Positions 45,825-58,269 are shown, counted from the stretch's first letter. The stretch is 64,000 bases of DNA from Catonia carolina (GCA_035578175.1 JAQMRL010000014.1:13336774-13400773); one strand, 5' to 3'. Translations and numbers: made by a program. The notes: generated by a model not told the origin, from the letters alone.

Positions 45825-46500
45825 TCAATGTTAAGATTGGTTTAGAAGAGATGGAAAATTTAAAAGCAGGCAACGAAAACAAACAGGAAGTTGGGGAATT
45901 CTCCTATCTAGGGAGTAAAATAACAAAGGATGGTAGTAGCAGAAGTGATATCAAAAGTAGGATTCCTCAAGCTAGAAAAGCCTTTGAAATGAAAAACAAC
46001 TACAAACATTGGTTTACAGAGATAAGAAAAAATTTCTTAAAACACTATGTTTGGAATATAGCTTTATACGGGAGTGAAACGTGGGTGATAGGGGAAGTAG
46101 AAGGGAAGAGGAGAGAAGCTTTTGAAATGTGGTGTTATAGGAAAATATTAAAGATTAGTTGGTTAGACAGAATAAGTAATATTTTAGAGGTTCTTAGATG
46201 AGTGGAAGAAAAAAGAAGTGTATGGCAACATCTTACCAGAAGCGATATGCTAGTGGGGCACATAAAATAGACATTCAGATATTAGTTTATCAATAATGGA
46301 AGTCAATATTGTGGGAGTGAATTGTAGGAGGAGACAAATATCAGAATATTTAAAGCAAATTATAAAAGATGTAGGGTGTTGTAGGTATGCAGATATGAAA
46401 CGACTTGCGCAAGATAGAACAATTTGGAGAACTGCATCAAACCAGTCTGACAGACTGATGGCAAAAAAATTTAATATATTTTCTATTAGAATAAAAACCT
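45825..46500 (+). pseudogene. Degenerate LINE reverse-transcriptase C-terminus
   Basis: Frames at 45740-46201 and 46296-46502 contain 'GEFSYLGSKITKDGSSRSDI', 'YGSETWVIGEVEGKRREAF' and a basic tail. This is the post-RT region of endonuclease-RT LINEs. The catalytic part is missing. Confidence 0.7.
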
Positions 46501-46504
46501 AATG

Positions 46505-47935
46505 TTAGATTACAGTTTTCATTATTTGAATTGGTAAGAGAAAAACGTGTGAGTGTTTAGCACAGAATTTTTTAAAAATTGCAGTCTTAATATGCATTTA
46601 AGGAATAAGCGTATATAACAATTAATGTTTTAAAATATTAGAAACCCTTCAAATTCTATTTCAAGGATTTTTTTCTACAGCGCTTAGCTTAGCGTCAATT
46701 ATTAATTTTCCGTATTTTTACTTTTTCTTGCCTATATGAATATATAGAAAGGAAAGTATTGTTTTCATGTCAATTTTTCGAAATCAAGTTTTCACCAGAT
46801 CGTTTTCAGAATTTCTGAACCCAAAAAACATGGTTTTAGCGATTGGTCTGTGTGTGTGTGTGTGTGTAAACAGGATATCTCAAGAACGGCACATCGTACG
46901 AACTTGTAACTTGAAACTTAAGTTTGATACCACTAGAGTACCCGACACAAACATTTTCATCGAAATCAGTCTACCGGATGTAGCAGTTTATTCGTGTAAT
47001 TTTTCAGTTTTTTGCGATTTTCTCAAAAACGGCTCCTACGATTTTTTTTTTAAATCGCCTGGTGTACTAAATTTTTTATGCTTTACAAGATAAGGTAGGT
47101 GCAATTTCTTCTGTAATTCTTGGGGAGGTTTTTTTTTGTAAAAAAATTGTTTTTTTAAGATTGCGAATTTAATATGCATTTTAGCGCAAAAATGTATGGA
47201 AATGAAGTTATGGAGAATTTAAAATCCTACAACTTTTATTCCAATAATTTTTTTTAAAACGTGTGAAAAATCTATTTTTTTTAAAGATTTCGGCCTTAGT
47301 ATGCATTTTACGACAAAGAAGTATAGTTAAATTTATAGGAAATTAAGAGCTCTACAACTTTTATTCAAAACATTTTTCTCTACAGAGCCTAGTTTAGCTT
47401 GAAAGAGTAATTTTCCGTATTTTAAAGCCAAACTGAGGTTGATTTTAATTTTACTTCTTTCACTCATAATTAAAAGTAGGTTATGTTTATTGAGGTTAGT
47501 CTTTTGTTTATTTCTAATGTTTTATTATTAATGTTAGGTTTATTGTTAATTATCTGTATTGGCAAGAGAAAGTTGTGTGAGTGTTTCACACTAGATTTTT
47601 TTCATCAAAATCTGTAAAAAATAAGACTTTTTTAATATTATGGCGTGTATACGTTTTACAACATAACTATGTATAATTACGGTTTATTATAACTTTTATT
47701 TATAAGCATTTTCTTCTACAGAGCTTATTTTAGCGTCAATTAGTGATTTTCCATATTTTCAGGTCGAACAGAGGTTGATTTTCATTTTCCATCATCACTT
47801 ATAATTAAAATTAGGTTGTTTTTCATTTTAAATTGTTTACTATGGATTAAACAAAGGTTATGATTTTCATTATTTACATTGCGAAGAGAAAGTCGCTGAT
47901 TGTTTCACACCAGATTTTTCGTCTAGAATGAACCA
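46505..47935 (+). repeat. Interspersed repeat family A, more than one copy or expanded
   Basis: Contains the full + strand pattern with a TG tract at about 46849-46867. The terminal words 'gtgagtgttt(c/a)a' recur at 46548, 47576 and 47900, so parts are duplicated. Confidence 0.75.
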
Positions 47936-49335
47936 CTCATGATGTAATATGATTTCGTGGTAAAACACCCTGTACATAAAGACGATTATTCGTTAGCTTT
48001 GTTTATCTTTATAAAGACAGATGGAAATTAGATGATTAACGCCCACAAACACATAAAGACTAAAGCCTAATTTTATAATATGATTACGTAGTACATGGAG
48101 TCTTATCTATGTTGAAAAGCTTTTAAGATTTTGTCATATTAGTTTTTTAAATTAATTTTATATAAGGAGGTTTTTAATACTTCTTTTTACACAAATATTA
48201 ATCCGTTCGTGTTTCTAAAAATAAATAAAAGGTTGAAAATAAATTATAAACTTTATATTTTAGGGATTTTCATCGAGGAGACTTACAAAGGAAGTAGGCC
48301 TATAGGACATTTTATGAACTTATAAGTCAAATTGACACTATTGCATTATTACCTAAATAATTATCTACTTCTTCAAACGTCTACAAAATACACCCCATTT
48401 GATTCGAAAGAAAGATGAGATTTTACGTTAAATTTATTTTTTATTTATTTATTTATTTATTTCCCATTGCTTACAAAATATAAATATAAATACATAATAC
48501 ATGTTAATTTCCTTAATTATACTTTGATAATCTAAAAACTATTTATTTTAATTCGCGGTGAGAAAATTAATCCACCCCAACTATGGTTTCCCATGTTCAA
48601 GGGTAGATCAATTCAGTGCTTCTTTGTCCATTATACTATAGCAACTACTGTACTACGGCAATCTATTAGTGTGTTAGTAATTACAACTACATGTTAGTTA
48701 CTTAAATACTAATTAAACTACTAACACAATTTTATTAAACAAATAATATGCTGTTATATAATTACATGTACAAATGAAAAACAAAACAAACAATAGTATA
48801 ATATGCAAGACAAGAGAATTTATATAAAAATAGAAAACTAAAATTGAAACCGGTAGACGAGCTCACAAAACTACATGTTTCGTGGAGTAACCATTTTTTC
48901 TATAGCGTCCCTCCCTACTTCCAATAGCCAAATGGTTACTGCTTTTTTATACCTTATGATGTCCGGCACATTTTTAATTTGTAGGGGGAGCAGATTGAGC
49001 AGTTTGGGCGCTAAATAGCAGAAGTGCTTTAGGTATAAAGTTTTTGAGGCCTTGTGTAAAAAGTAAGAGATCCTTGTTCCTGGTATTATAATGGTGTGCT
49101 CTTATAGTAAAATCGTTTATAGGATATTTTTATACGCGAAAATGAAAGCTTCTTTTGCAAATATTTGGCGGATGTCAAGTACGTTGAATTGTTGAAAATA
49201 ATGTATTTGTTTTCAATTAAAGTTTTAAAAGACTTAACCTTAAAGTACAGAAAAATACTAGATATCTTACCGCGGACCTTACTAGTATCTTAGAACGGTA
49301 CTAGTGTAATTGTCTGTATATTATACAGATTTCCT
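47936..49335. other. AT-rich DNA, possible LINE 3' debris
   Basis: 48440-49120 includes a TTTA tract and 'gggggagcagattgagcag', weakly like 27065-27150. No protein is readable. Confidence 0.4.
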
Positions 49336-49389
49336 TCGAGAAAACTAAATACATAACATACATTAAAACAATCCTGCGTTACCTGAAGA

Positions 49390-49525
49390 CACGATACGGA
49401 AAAATTATAAACTCAAGTACCTCGGGGAAATCATACATCGGAAGACCAGGGAAAAGGATGTAAACAACAGACGAGGAAATATGGTCGGTGCACTCCGAGG
49501 AAATCACCACTTGTATAAAAAGAAA
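49390..49525 (+). pseudogene. Short LINE ORF fragment
   Basis: Translation 'KLKYLGEIIHRKTREKDVNN' resembles the post-RT 'KYLGE' segment of LINE proteins. The fragment is too short to place further. Confidence 0.45.
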
Positions 49526-49554
49526 GCACATCTCAAGACAAGCCAAGAGTGAAC

Positions 49555-49960
49555 ATTGTTGTTTAGGTCATCAGCCAAAAGGCTGGTTTGAACCTGTAGA
49601 GGTTTTACTAAGTAAAACGAGGAGGTGAGGTGGTGGTTTACCATTTCCTTCCTCACTGAGTGGAAAAGTACGCTTATCAGCATGCCGAGCCCTCTGAAAA
49701 GCACATATTTTCCATTCTGCATATGACACCTTCACTTCATTCACCACAGAGTCTGGCTGTATAATGAAATTCATTAGTTTCAGAGAAGATAACTCTGATT
49801 AGTGTCTTTTACACCTCTACCTCTTCTGTTCTTAAATGATTCAGAAACAGAAACTCTTCTGTTCATGTGATAAGAAACAGAACTATTTATTTTAGCCCTG
49901 CAATGAACAGATAGAGTGTAAATAATTTGATACTCCACCTATCTGTTATGGGCAGGAGTA
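49555..49960 (+). repeat. Host repeat family T, best unoccupied copy
   Basis: Reads 'gtggaaaagtacgcttatcagc' across the site that is split by the Polinton at 567/19271, with the CTTATC target present once. Confidence 0.9.
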
Positions 49961-49984
49961 AACATTATAATATACCTACTGTAA

Positions 49985-50147
49985 TAAAAACTGTGTCAGT
50001 ACGCAAGTGAGTGCCTTAGATTGACCGGGAAAGCTGGTCTAAGAGAAGCAGACAAATTTGATATAGGTTACAAGGTGGAAAAGAATTGCGTAAGGAAAAT
50101 AAACGATTCGAAAAATACGATCAAAATTTAAGGACACCTGTATAGAA
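49985..50147 (+). pseudogene. LINE-like fragment, left half, split by a mariner
   Basis: Reads 'ECLRLTGKAGLREADKF' and 'GYKVEKNCVRKI', then 'acacctgtatagaa'. The sequence resumes at 51061. A paralogous uninterrupted stretch is at about 51535. Confidence 0.55.
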
Positions 50148-50149
50148 TA

Positions 50150-51058
50150 GAAGGTGTGGCTATTAAATAACGATACTGACGTTGTAAAATTTTTTTTTTA
50201 TTTTATACAAAATCGTTTATTGTCACATTCAATATACAATCCTTTTCTATCCCTACAACGCTCCGTGCGAATTTTCCGTTGTTGGAAACAGTGCTGGAAG
50301 TCATCTTCTGTCAGCTCCTTCAGAACACGTGCCGCTTTCTCTTTAACAGCTTCCACAGACTCAAATCTTGTCCCTTTTAATGCAGATTTCACCTTAGGGA
50401 ACAGGTAGAAGTCACATGGTGCAAGATCTGGTAAATAAGGTGGATGTTCTAACACTGAGATGTTGTACTTGGCTAGGAACCTCTTGACAGATAACGCGGA
50501 ATGAGCTGGCGCATTGTCTTAGTGGAGAATCCATGATTTGTCCTTCCACATTTCGGGGCGTTTTTTTCTTACTCTTTGACGTAGTTTAGAAAGTACCTCA
50601 AGTATTGATTAATTGTTTGACCTTCAGGAACCCAGTGAAGGTACACAATCCCATGGATATAAAACAAAATCAATCATCATTGCTTTCAATTTTGACTTCC
50701 TCATCCGAGCTTTTTTGGCTCTAGGTGAAGTTCGACTCTTCAAGTGCATGAATTGGCGCTTCGTTTCCGGATTATGAGTAAAAAACCACGTTTCTTTAAA
50801 TGTTATTATCGTTTCCAAAAAGTTTGGGTAATTTTCAATCGCGTACAAAGTGTTAGTACAAACATTTTTAGCGGCACGTGTCCTGAAGGAGCTAACAGAA
50901 GATGACTTCCAGCACTGTTTTTAACAATGAAAAATTCGCATAAAGCGTTGTAGGCATAGAGAAGGAGTGTATATTGAAGGTGATAATAAGTAATTATGTA
51001 TAAAATAGAAATAAAAATTTCTACAACGTCAGTCTCGTTATTAAATAGCCACACCTAG
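50150..51058 (-). mobile_element. Fold-back mariner remnant, copy 2
   Basis: Flanked by TA (50148-50149 and 51059-51060), with inverted ends containing AGGTGTGGCTATTAAATAAC. The - strand carries a broken transposase ('ETWFFTHNPETKRQF', 'EHPPYLPDLAPCDFYLFPKV', 'LTEDDFQHCFQQRKIRTERC'). From about 50867 to 51058 the 3' part is repeated on the + strand ('ctgaaggagctaacagaag'). So this copy too has two 3' ends and no 5' end. Confidence 0.85.
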
Positions 51059-51060
51059 TA

Positions 51061-51290
51061 GATGCCAACCGGTTGGAAAAGCAAATTTTTAAGCTCCTAA
51101 ACAATAGACCTGTTGTAGGGTAGATGGTTCAAAGGAGAGTTAGTGATTTTAAGGGATTCCATGAAATGTAAAAACAGAACACTGGATGAATATAAGAAAG
51201 GAGAATAGGATACAGTTGATGAATGCTGAGAATGTGGGCTGCAAAAAGAGCTTCCAGAAACATCTAAAGTCACCTCACGTGGTCTAAAAT
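51061..51290 (+). pseudogene. LINE-like fragment, right half
   Basis: Continues the unit cut at 50147 ('gatgccaaccggttggaaaa'). It contains 'DANRLEKQIFKLLNNRPVVG' and ends near 'acctcacgtggtctaaaatt'. Confidence 0.55.
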
Positions 51291-51317
51291 TTAGCTTGTA
51301 GGATTAAAAAAAATTAG

Positions 51318-51420
51318 GTGGCCAATTCCGTAGCACAGTGGTTAGCGCGCTAGCCAACCAAGCGAAAGTTCCTAGTTTCGATTCCCGGTTAGAGTCTGAA
51401 ATTCCAGAAAGTAGTAGTCC
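51318..51420 (+). repeat. tRNA-like SINE, family 4
   Basis: The A-box-like 'tagcacagtggttagcgcgc' and B-box-like 'agtttcgattcccggtt' are followed by a LINE-like 3' body. No clean cloverleaf, so it is not called a tRNA. Confidence 0.6.
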
Positions 51421-51534
51421 ATAACCGATATTTTGAGGTCACTTTATATATATTTTAAAAAAATTTAATTTTTTTTTTTTGGAAAATAAAGTAGGCCTAC
51501 TAGTTAATTGAAACGATTTGATAAAGAAGGCTAA

Positions 51535-51785
51535 ATAAAATTTTACAGACACCTGTTTAGAATGAATGACAACCGGTTGACAAAACAAATTTTTAAAACA
51601 CTAAATAATATACGTGTTAGGTAAATGGTTCAAAGAAGATATTAGTGATATCATGGAATTCTATGTAATGTAAAAACAGAACACCGGGTGGACAGAAAAA
51701 AGTAGAATAGTATACAGTGAACGAATTTGGGCTGAAAAAAGAGCTTCAAGAAACATCTAAAGTCACCTCACGTGGTCTAAAATTG
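51535..51785 (+). repeat. Second copy of the LINE-like fragment, uninterrupted
   Basis: Matches 50135-50147 joined to 51061-51290 ('acacctgtttagaatgaatg', 'accggttgacaaaac', 'acctcacgtggtctaaaatt'). It is the empty-site counterpart of mariner copy 2. Confidence 0.75.
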
Positions 51786-52271
51786 GTACTATAGGACAAA
51801 AAATCTGGTGTGAAACACTCACACGACTTTCTCTTGGCAATGCAAATAATGAGCAATATAATCTTATAGGCCTATTAGTAATAAAACACTAGAAATAAAC
51901 AAAGAACATAACCTTATTTTAATCATGGGTGAAAGACGCAAAAGAAAATCAACCTGTTTGGCTTAAAAATCGGAAAAACTCTTTCACGCTAAACTAGGCT
52001 CTGTAGAAAACATGTTTTGAATAAAATTTGTAGATCTTTTAATTTCTTATAAATTTGAATATATAGCTACACTTTTGTCATAAAATGCTAAAGCTGAAAT
52101 CTTTAAAAAAAATCGAATTTTTACACGTTTTCGTGAGAAAAAAACAGTAAATCGCTAATTATTGCTAAACTGAGCGTTATACAAAAACATTTTTGAAATA
52201 AAAGTTGTTGGATTTTAAATTCTCAACAACTTTTATTAGGTACATACATTTTTGGGCTTAAATGCATATTA
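51785..52271 (-). repeat. Family A repeat, left part, interrupted by a LINE
   Basis: From 'tctggtgtgaaacactcaca' to 'aaatgcatatta'. The remainder lies at 53662-54075. Confidence 0.85.
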
Positions 52272-53661
52272 GGCCTACTGGAAAGTTGCTCAAATTATAA
52301 TTATCCTAAAACCTGGGAAGCCACCACACGAAATATCATCTTACAGACCAATAAGTTTATTGCCAATTCTTTCAAAAGTATTTGAAAAATTATTGCTTCA
52401 GAGATTACGCCCAGTACTGGATACCATAAATCTCATTCCGAATTGCCAGTTTGGTTTCAGAGAAGGTCATGGCACGATTGAGCAAATTCACAGAGTTGTA
52501 AACAACATCTACAAAGCACTTGAAGAAAATAAATATTGCTCCACGGCATTTCTTGACATCAAGCAAGCCTTTGACAAAGTGTGGCATGCGGGTCTTCTTT
52601 TTAAAATTAAACAAAATCTTCCCCATCAGTATTACTCAATTATTGCATCTTATTTGGAGGACCGATACTTTAAAGTGAAATATAAGGACGAACAATCATC
52701 TCTAAAATTAATTGAAGCTGGTGTTCCTCAAGGAAGCGTGCTGTCTCCTGTTTTGTACACCATTTACACTTCTGATCTTCCACAAAATGACAACACTACA
52801 GTGGCAACATTTGCCGACGACACGGCCATTCAGGCAATACACGAAGATGCACAAATTGCATCTCATAACTTGCAGCAACACTTAGACAGCGTACAAAATT
52901 GGCAAAAAAAGTGGCGTATGAAAACAAATGAACACAAGAGTCTGCACGTCACATTTACACTAAAACGGGAAACATGTTCACCAGTGTTTTTTAACAACGT
53001 ACAAATTCCACAATCCAATACGGCAAAATATCTTGGCCTCCACCTGGACAGGCGTCTTGGACATGGAGGACTCACATATGGAACAAACGAAAACAGTAAA
53101 ATCTTAAATACCAACAGCTGTATTGGATGCTTAATGGAAAATCCAAATTATCGGCACAAAACAAATTGTTACTATATAAAACTGTACTTAAACCTGTGTG
53201 GACATATGGGATACAACTCTGAATCACAGCAAGTCACAGTAACATTGAAATAATTCAACGGTTTCAGTCAAAAATACTTCGAAACATCATGGACTCACCT
53301 TAGTACATATCAACACTATATTGCACAGAGACACGAACACTCCCACGGTACACGAAGCTATACAGAAATTTTGCACCAGTTACCAAACAAGACTTGAAAA
53401 TCATCAGAATCCAGAAGCCATCAATCTCCTAGACAACAGTGGAACACACAGAAGACTATGCAGACTACACCCTACAGATTTATTTTAATATGTGATTGTG
53501 TAATTTATTTTACATTCCTCGCAAGATCAATTCAACAAAATGGGAAATTTTATAGAGTAATACCAAGGGGTATTACTTACTCAAGATTTATACTTACAAC
53601 ACATCTACTCATTGTTCTATGAGAGCAGATCGTAGATTTACAGTTATTCAACAAAAAAAAA
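52272..53661 (+). mobile_element. 5'-truncated Jockey-like LINE inserted in family A
   Basis: Flanked by AAATGCATATTA (52260-52271 and 53662-53673) with an A-rich 3' end. An open frame from 52277 to 53253 begins inside the RT domain. It includes 'SSYRPISLLPILSKVFEKLL', 'FGFREGHGTIEQIH', 'FLDIKQAFDKVWH', 'GVPQGSVLSPVLYTIY' and the catalytic 'ATFADDTAI', then 'KYLGLHLDRRL'. A frameshift at about 53057 and later ones break the C-terminus. The open frame at 52360 begins at TTG and is not a true start. Confidence 0.92.
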
Positions 53662-54075
53662 AAATGCATATTAAAGCCGCAATCTGAAATAAAACATTTT
53701 TTTACGAGAAAACAGTCTCACCAAGAATTTCAGCTAACATGGCGCCTATCCTATCTTGTAGAGCATAAAAAATTTAGTAAATGAGGCGATTTAAAAAAAA
53801 ATCGTACTAGCCGTTTATGAGAAAATCGCAAAAAGGTGAAAATTGAGACAAATAAACTACTACTTCCGGTTGACCGATTTTGATAAAAATGTTCGTGTCC
53901 GATTTTCTAGTGGTACCTAACTTAAGTTTAAAGTTTCAAGTTCGTACGATGTTTCGTTCTTGAGATATTTTGTACACACACACACACACACACACACGCG
54001 CGCGCGCGCACACACACACTCACAGACCCATATCAAAAAACACCTATATATTCATGTAGGCAAGAGAAAGTAAAA
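53662..54075 (-). repeat. Family A repeat, right part
   Basis: Continues from 'aaatgcatatta' to 'caagagaaagtaaa', with an AC/CG tract at about 53976-54020. Confidence 0.85.
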
Positions 54076-54690
54076 AAGTGATAACTAAAAAATGTAAATA
54101 ATGAACTGAAACCAAGAAGAATTAAATGAAATAGAAAAGTATTTTATTTAAAACAACCCTTATGATGACAGCATTTTTGATCGCGAGTAACGCAGTCACA
54201 ATTGCTAATCATTTATAAACACAATGATACAAGCTATCAATGACATTTTGCAACATTGAATAGTGTATTTTATTTTAATTTAAATTCGTATTTTGCGTGT
54301 AATACATTCTGTCAATTACAGAGAAACGATTTTTCCATTCTCTTTAAAGTTTAGAAGTCCTAGGTTTAAAGTTAACGCTGATTCACGTGACATTGTAGGC
54401 GTACTTTTTAACTTAAATGTCTTTCAAAGCGAACGTATTTATACAAACAGATGCTTCTTATTTGAATATAAAACAATGCTGCCAACTTTTAAAAACAAAC
54501 AATAAAAACTACACGACCACAATGCGGACAATTTAACTTACGTTTTTTTACATTGTATATTTATAAAACAATAAAAATATAATCTTCGTAAATACAAACA
54601 ATTGTGCCAGCGCTTCGTGCTGACATAATTGCTAACCTTAAAGAGTTTCAAAATATAACTTGGTTTGTTTACATCAAATTGTAGTTAAGT
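54076..54690. other. AT-rich DNA, no gene seen
   Basis: Only short frames without family features. Confidence 0.45.
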
Positions 54691-54694
54691 TACA

Positions 54695-55715
54695 TATTTT
54701 ACTTTTTATTGCCTATTTTATGCCTATTTTTAATATGTAAGAAAAAAGTATTGTTTTCATGTCGATTTTTTGAAATCGAGTTTTCACCGTATATAAACGT
54801 TTTCAAAACCCCTGACATAAAAAACATGTTCTTAGCGATTGATCTGTGTGTGTGTGTGTGTGCGCGCGCTTGCGCGTATGCGCGTGCGCGTGCGCTTGCG
54901 CGTGTGCGTGTGCGTGTGAGTGTGTGAACAAAATATCTCAAGAACGAAACATTGTACGAAGTTGAAACTTGAAACTTAAGTTAGATACTACTACCTGATC
55001 CGACATGAAGATTTTCATCAAAATCGGTCAACCGGAAGTAGTAGTTTATTCGTGTCATTTTTCACTCTTTTGCAATTTTTCTCTAAATTAGCCCCTACAA
55101 TCTTTTTAAAAATCGCCTCATATACTACATTTTTTATGCTCTACATGATATGGTAGGCGCCATTTTTGCTGAAATTCTCGAAAAGGCTGTTTTCTCGTAA
55201 AAAAATTGTTTTTGAGATTGCGGCTTTAATATGCATTTAAGTGCAAAAATATAGAATAAAAGTTGTAAAACATTTAAAAACCTACAACTTTTATTTCAAA
55301 CATGTTTTTGTATAACGCTTAGTTTAGCGGTAATTAGCGATGTTCTGTTTTTTCTCACAAAATCGTGTAAAAAATGATATTTTTAAGATTTCAGCCTTAG
55401 TATGCCTTTTACGACAAAAGAGTAGTATATAATCAAATTTATAGGAAATTAATAGATCTACAACTTTCATTTACAACATTTTTCTTTACAAAGCCTAGTT
55501 TAGCGTGAACGAGAGATTTTTCGAACTTTTAAGCCAAACAGAGGTTGATTTTCATTTTGCGTCTTTCACTCATGATTAAAATTAGGTTATGTTAATTGAG
55601 GTTAGTTTTTTTGTTTAAATGATATAATGTTTTATTACTTATGTTAAGCTATATTGTTCATAATTTGCATTTGCATGAGAAAGTTGTGTGAGTGTTTCAC
55701 ACCAGATTTTGACAA
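54695..55715 (+). repeat. Interspersed repeat family A, near full-length copy
   Basis: Bounded by 'tactttttattgcctat' and 'gagaaagttgtgtgagtg'. It has a mixed TG/CG tract at about 54846-54923. Confidence 0.85.
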
Positions 55716-56399
55716 TTATTATACAATTTTGATAAAAATTGTTACAACTAAAATGATAGTATTGTAATCAAGTGCCAAGTAGGTGACTCACTACTGAAGA
55801 CAGGTACAGGGGTGCTGAACGCGCGCGCGCGCGCGTGTAAGGGTTGGTTTATGAGTTGTGGACACATTATGGTTATTAAATTAAAAGTTACACTTTTTTG
55901 TTTAATTGAGTGAACTAAGTAAGTTCATCGAATAACGGTAGTTTTGTGATTTCTCCCATTTTCAGGACCATTTAAATCACTGGACAGATTCCAGAAAATT
56001 TCACTAATGCAGACATGTGTAATCAGTATCTTTATCGTATTATCAAGCCAAACTAAGGTTGGTTTTCATTTTGCATCATTCACTTATGATTAAAATAAGG
56101 TTATGTTTTTTGAGGTTAATATTTTTGTTTATTTCTAATGTTTTATTACTATTGTTAGGTAATACAGTTTATTATTTGTATTGGCATGAGAAATTTGTGT
56201 ATTTCGCACCATATTTTAAAATTTATATTGTACTTTTAGAATATTCTCAAAAATGTACATCTAACGGATTGTAGACCCTAATAATTTTTAAAAAATTCGT
56301 AAATATCTTACAAAAAATGTAAAGGGATAAAAAATTGTTCCATCAAATTATAAAAAAATAGTACTCTTGCAAAAAAAACTGCCAAGTCCTATTTGCAAA
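55716..56399. other. AT-rich DNA with family A traces
   Basis: A CG run lies at about 55820-55836. 56040-56215 repeats the distal end of family A ('aactaaggttggttttcatt'). No gene. Confidence 0.5.
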
Positions 56400-57155
56400 C
56401 AGAATTTTAAGAGGAGACTGTACTTTGTATCCCGCCAATGTTAAATTTGCTATTTTTAGGTACATTTTTCATAGGATAGTAAAAGATAGGGAAATAGGCT
56501 ATTAAATTTTGCACACCATAGGTGTCCGGTTTCTTCTCGTGCTAATGACATTTTTTCAATTTAATCTTTAGATCAAACCATTTTTTTAAATATTACAAAT
56601 AACATAAAATTTGTACAAATAGTTTTCTAAGTTTTTTGCGTATTACTTTTTTTTGAAGCACCTGAGGAAGTCATAAAAATGACGGTATAAGTTGATGTAC
56701 AAGATAATAAACTGGTAAAAATTTCAGCCTGGTAGGTTTATTGGTTTCTGAGAAAAATGTACCTAGTATTAAAAATCTAAATTTACGGGGAAACAAGAAG
56801 GCACAAATCAAAAACAAAATGTACACAAACAAGTAAATTTCCCATCAACAGTTGTTTAGAAAACTGAACCATCAGCTGAGAATACAAAAACCAGTGATGC
56901 AGATATTTTAAAAATTAAAATTCTCTTTGCACTAAAATGAGCAGTATAAAATTGTGAAAAATATTCGTTCTCGGTAACATAATTTTTCTGTGTAAACTTA
57001 ATAAAAACTTAATTTTTTCATAAAAAAATTATTTTTTTGACGTAATTTAATGTTTTTTCTGGTAGATCTAGGGCTAAACTATTGAAAAACATAAAAAACC
57101 AAAAATCGAAATTTTGAATTAAAACCATCGTGCCATCTTCCCTTAAAAGCGAACA
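56400..57155 (+). repeat. Interspersed repeat family C copy
   Basis: Matches 27900-28680 almost throughout ('gactgtactttgta', 'caagtaaatttcccatcaac', 'tttttctggtagatctagg'). Confidence 0.75.
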
Positions 57156-57985
57156 TCAAAATATACTAAATTTTTACATTGCAAGTAAATAGGTTCTTCT
57201 GATTCCTCTTTTGAATTAACAGTTGATGGAAAACTGATATATTGAAGATTTGTAAGAAGAATTTATGAAGACGACAGTTCTTATTAAAATGGATCGAAAA
57301 TTCGGATCCAATTTGTAAAATAATTTCTTTTCTATAGAAACGAAAATACGTGGAGAAAATTTAAATTGTTCATTTGGAAGGCAAGGTGTAACGGAGGGAG
57401 GGAAGTTAGTTGATGGTGTGGGCCAGTACAGCGTCCAACCACAGCCAGAGCACAGCTGGCTGCATTTATGCGTCGCTTTAAGTGACACTGCAACATCAAT
57501 CGCATCTTGAAATAAATAACACCGTCCTCTCTCTCAATCTGCCAGTTTCTCTTTGTTCCTCCACTTTCAAAGACAATACTAAATCTTTCTCTTAACGTAC
57601 AATTCCCACTGACTTTAAACAATCACTTCTTAACGTGTAATCTGCAATAATATAATTGTATTATATGAACACGCCCACTGTTAACTTGATAAAAAATCTG
57701 GTGTTAAAAATTCACACAACTTTCTCATGACAATGTAAATAATGACAATTGTAACCTATGTTTAATCATGAATAAACACTGAATTAATCATTTCAGAAAG
57801 CACATAAGTCAAGAAACTAATTTTAGATTTATATTGTCTCTGAAGTAAAAACAAGGAGTAAAACGGTGGCGTACATTCTTTCTGTATGAAATGCTTTGTT
57901 AAATAATGCCAGAAAATTGTGTTATGCAATAATACTTGTATTTTTTACTTTCTCTTGCCTATATAAATATAAAGGAAGGAAAGTA
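57156..57985. other. No gene seen; short family A end at about 57690-57760
   Basis: Frames of 90-96 aa on the - strand near 57216-57622 have no recognisable domain and no supporting signals. Confidence 0.45.
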
Positions 57986-57989
57986 TTTT

Positions 57990-58072
57990 TTTTTTAATTC
58001 ATTTATTTAACGTTGCATCAACTACAACGGTCATTAGCGACGACGTTGGGGTGTAACTATTGTTCAATGGAG
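57990..58072 (-). repeat. SINE family 1 tail fragment, variant type
   Basis: Reverse complement matches the tail of the copy at 41690 ('ccccaacgtcgtcgctaatg'). Confidence 0.6.
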
Positions 58073-58165
58073 GATGAAATGATTTTATTGAAGGATGAAA
58101 TGGAGGATGAAATGAAATGGAGGATGAAATGGAGGATGAAATGGAGGATGAAATGGAGGATGAAA
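58073..58165 (+). repeat. GGATGAAAT minisatellite grown from a SINE tail
   Basis: Several copies of 'gaggatgaaatg'-type units of about 12 bp. The unit is the complement of 'catttcatcctc', a phrase present once in SINE family 1, so local slippage of SINE sequence is the likely origin. Confidence 0.8.
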
Positions 58166-58269
58166 GGAAAGTATTGTTTTCATGTCGATTTTTCGAAATC
58201 GAGTTTTCACCGGATGTACATGTTTTCAGACCCCCTAAACCCAAAAAAGCATGTTCTTAGCGATTGGTC

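Noticed and set aside
57216..57622. Two overlapping 90-96 aa frames on the - strand
   Set aside because: No domain, no family pattern and no supporting signals.
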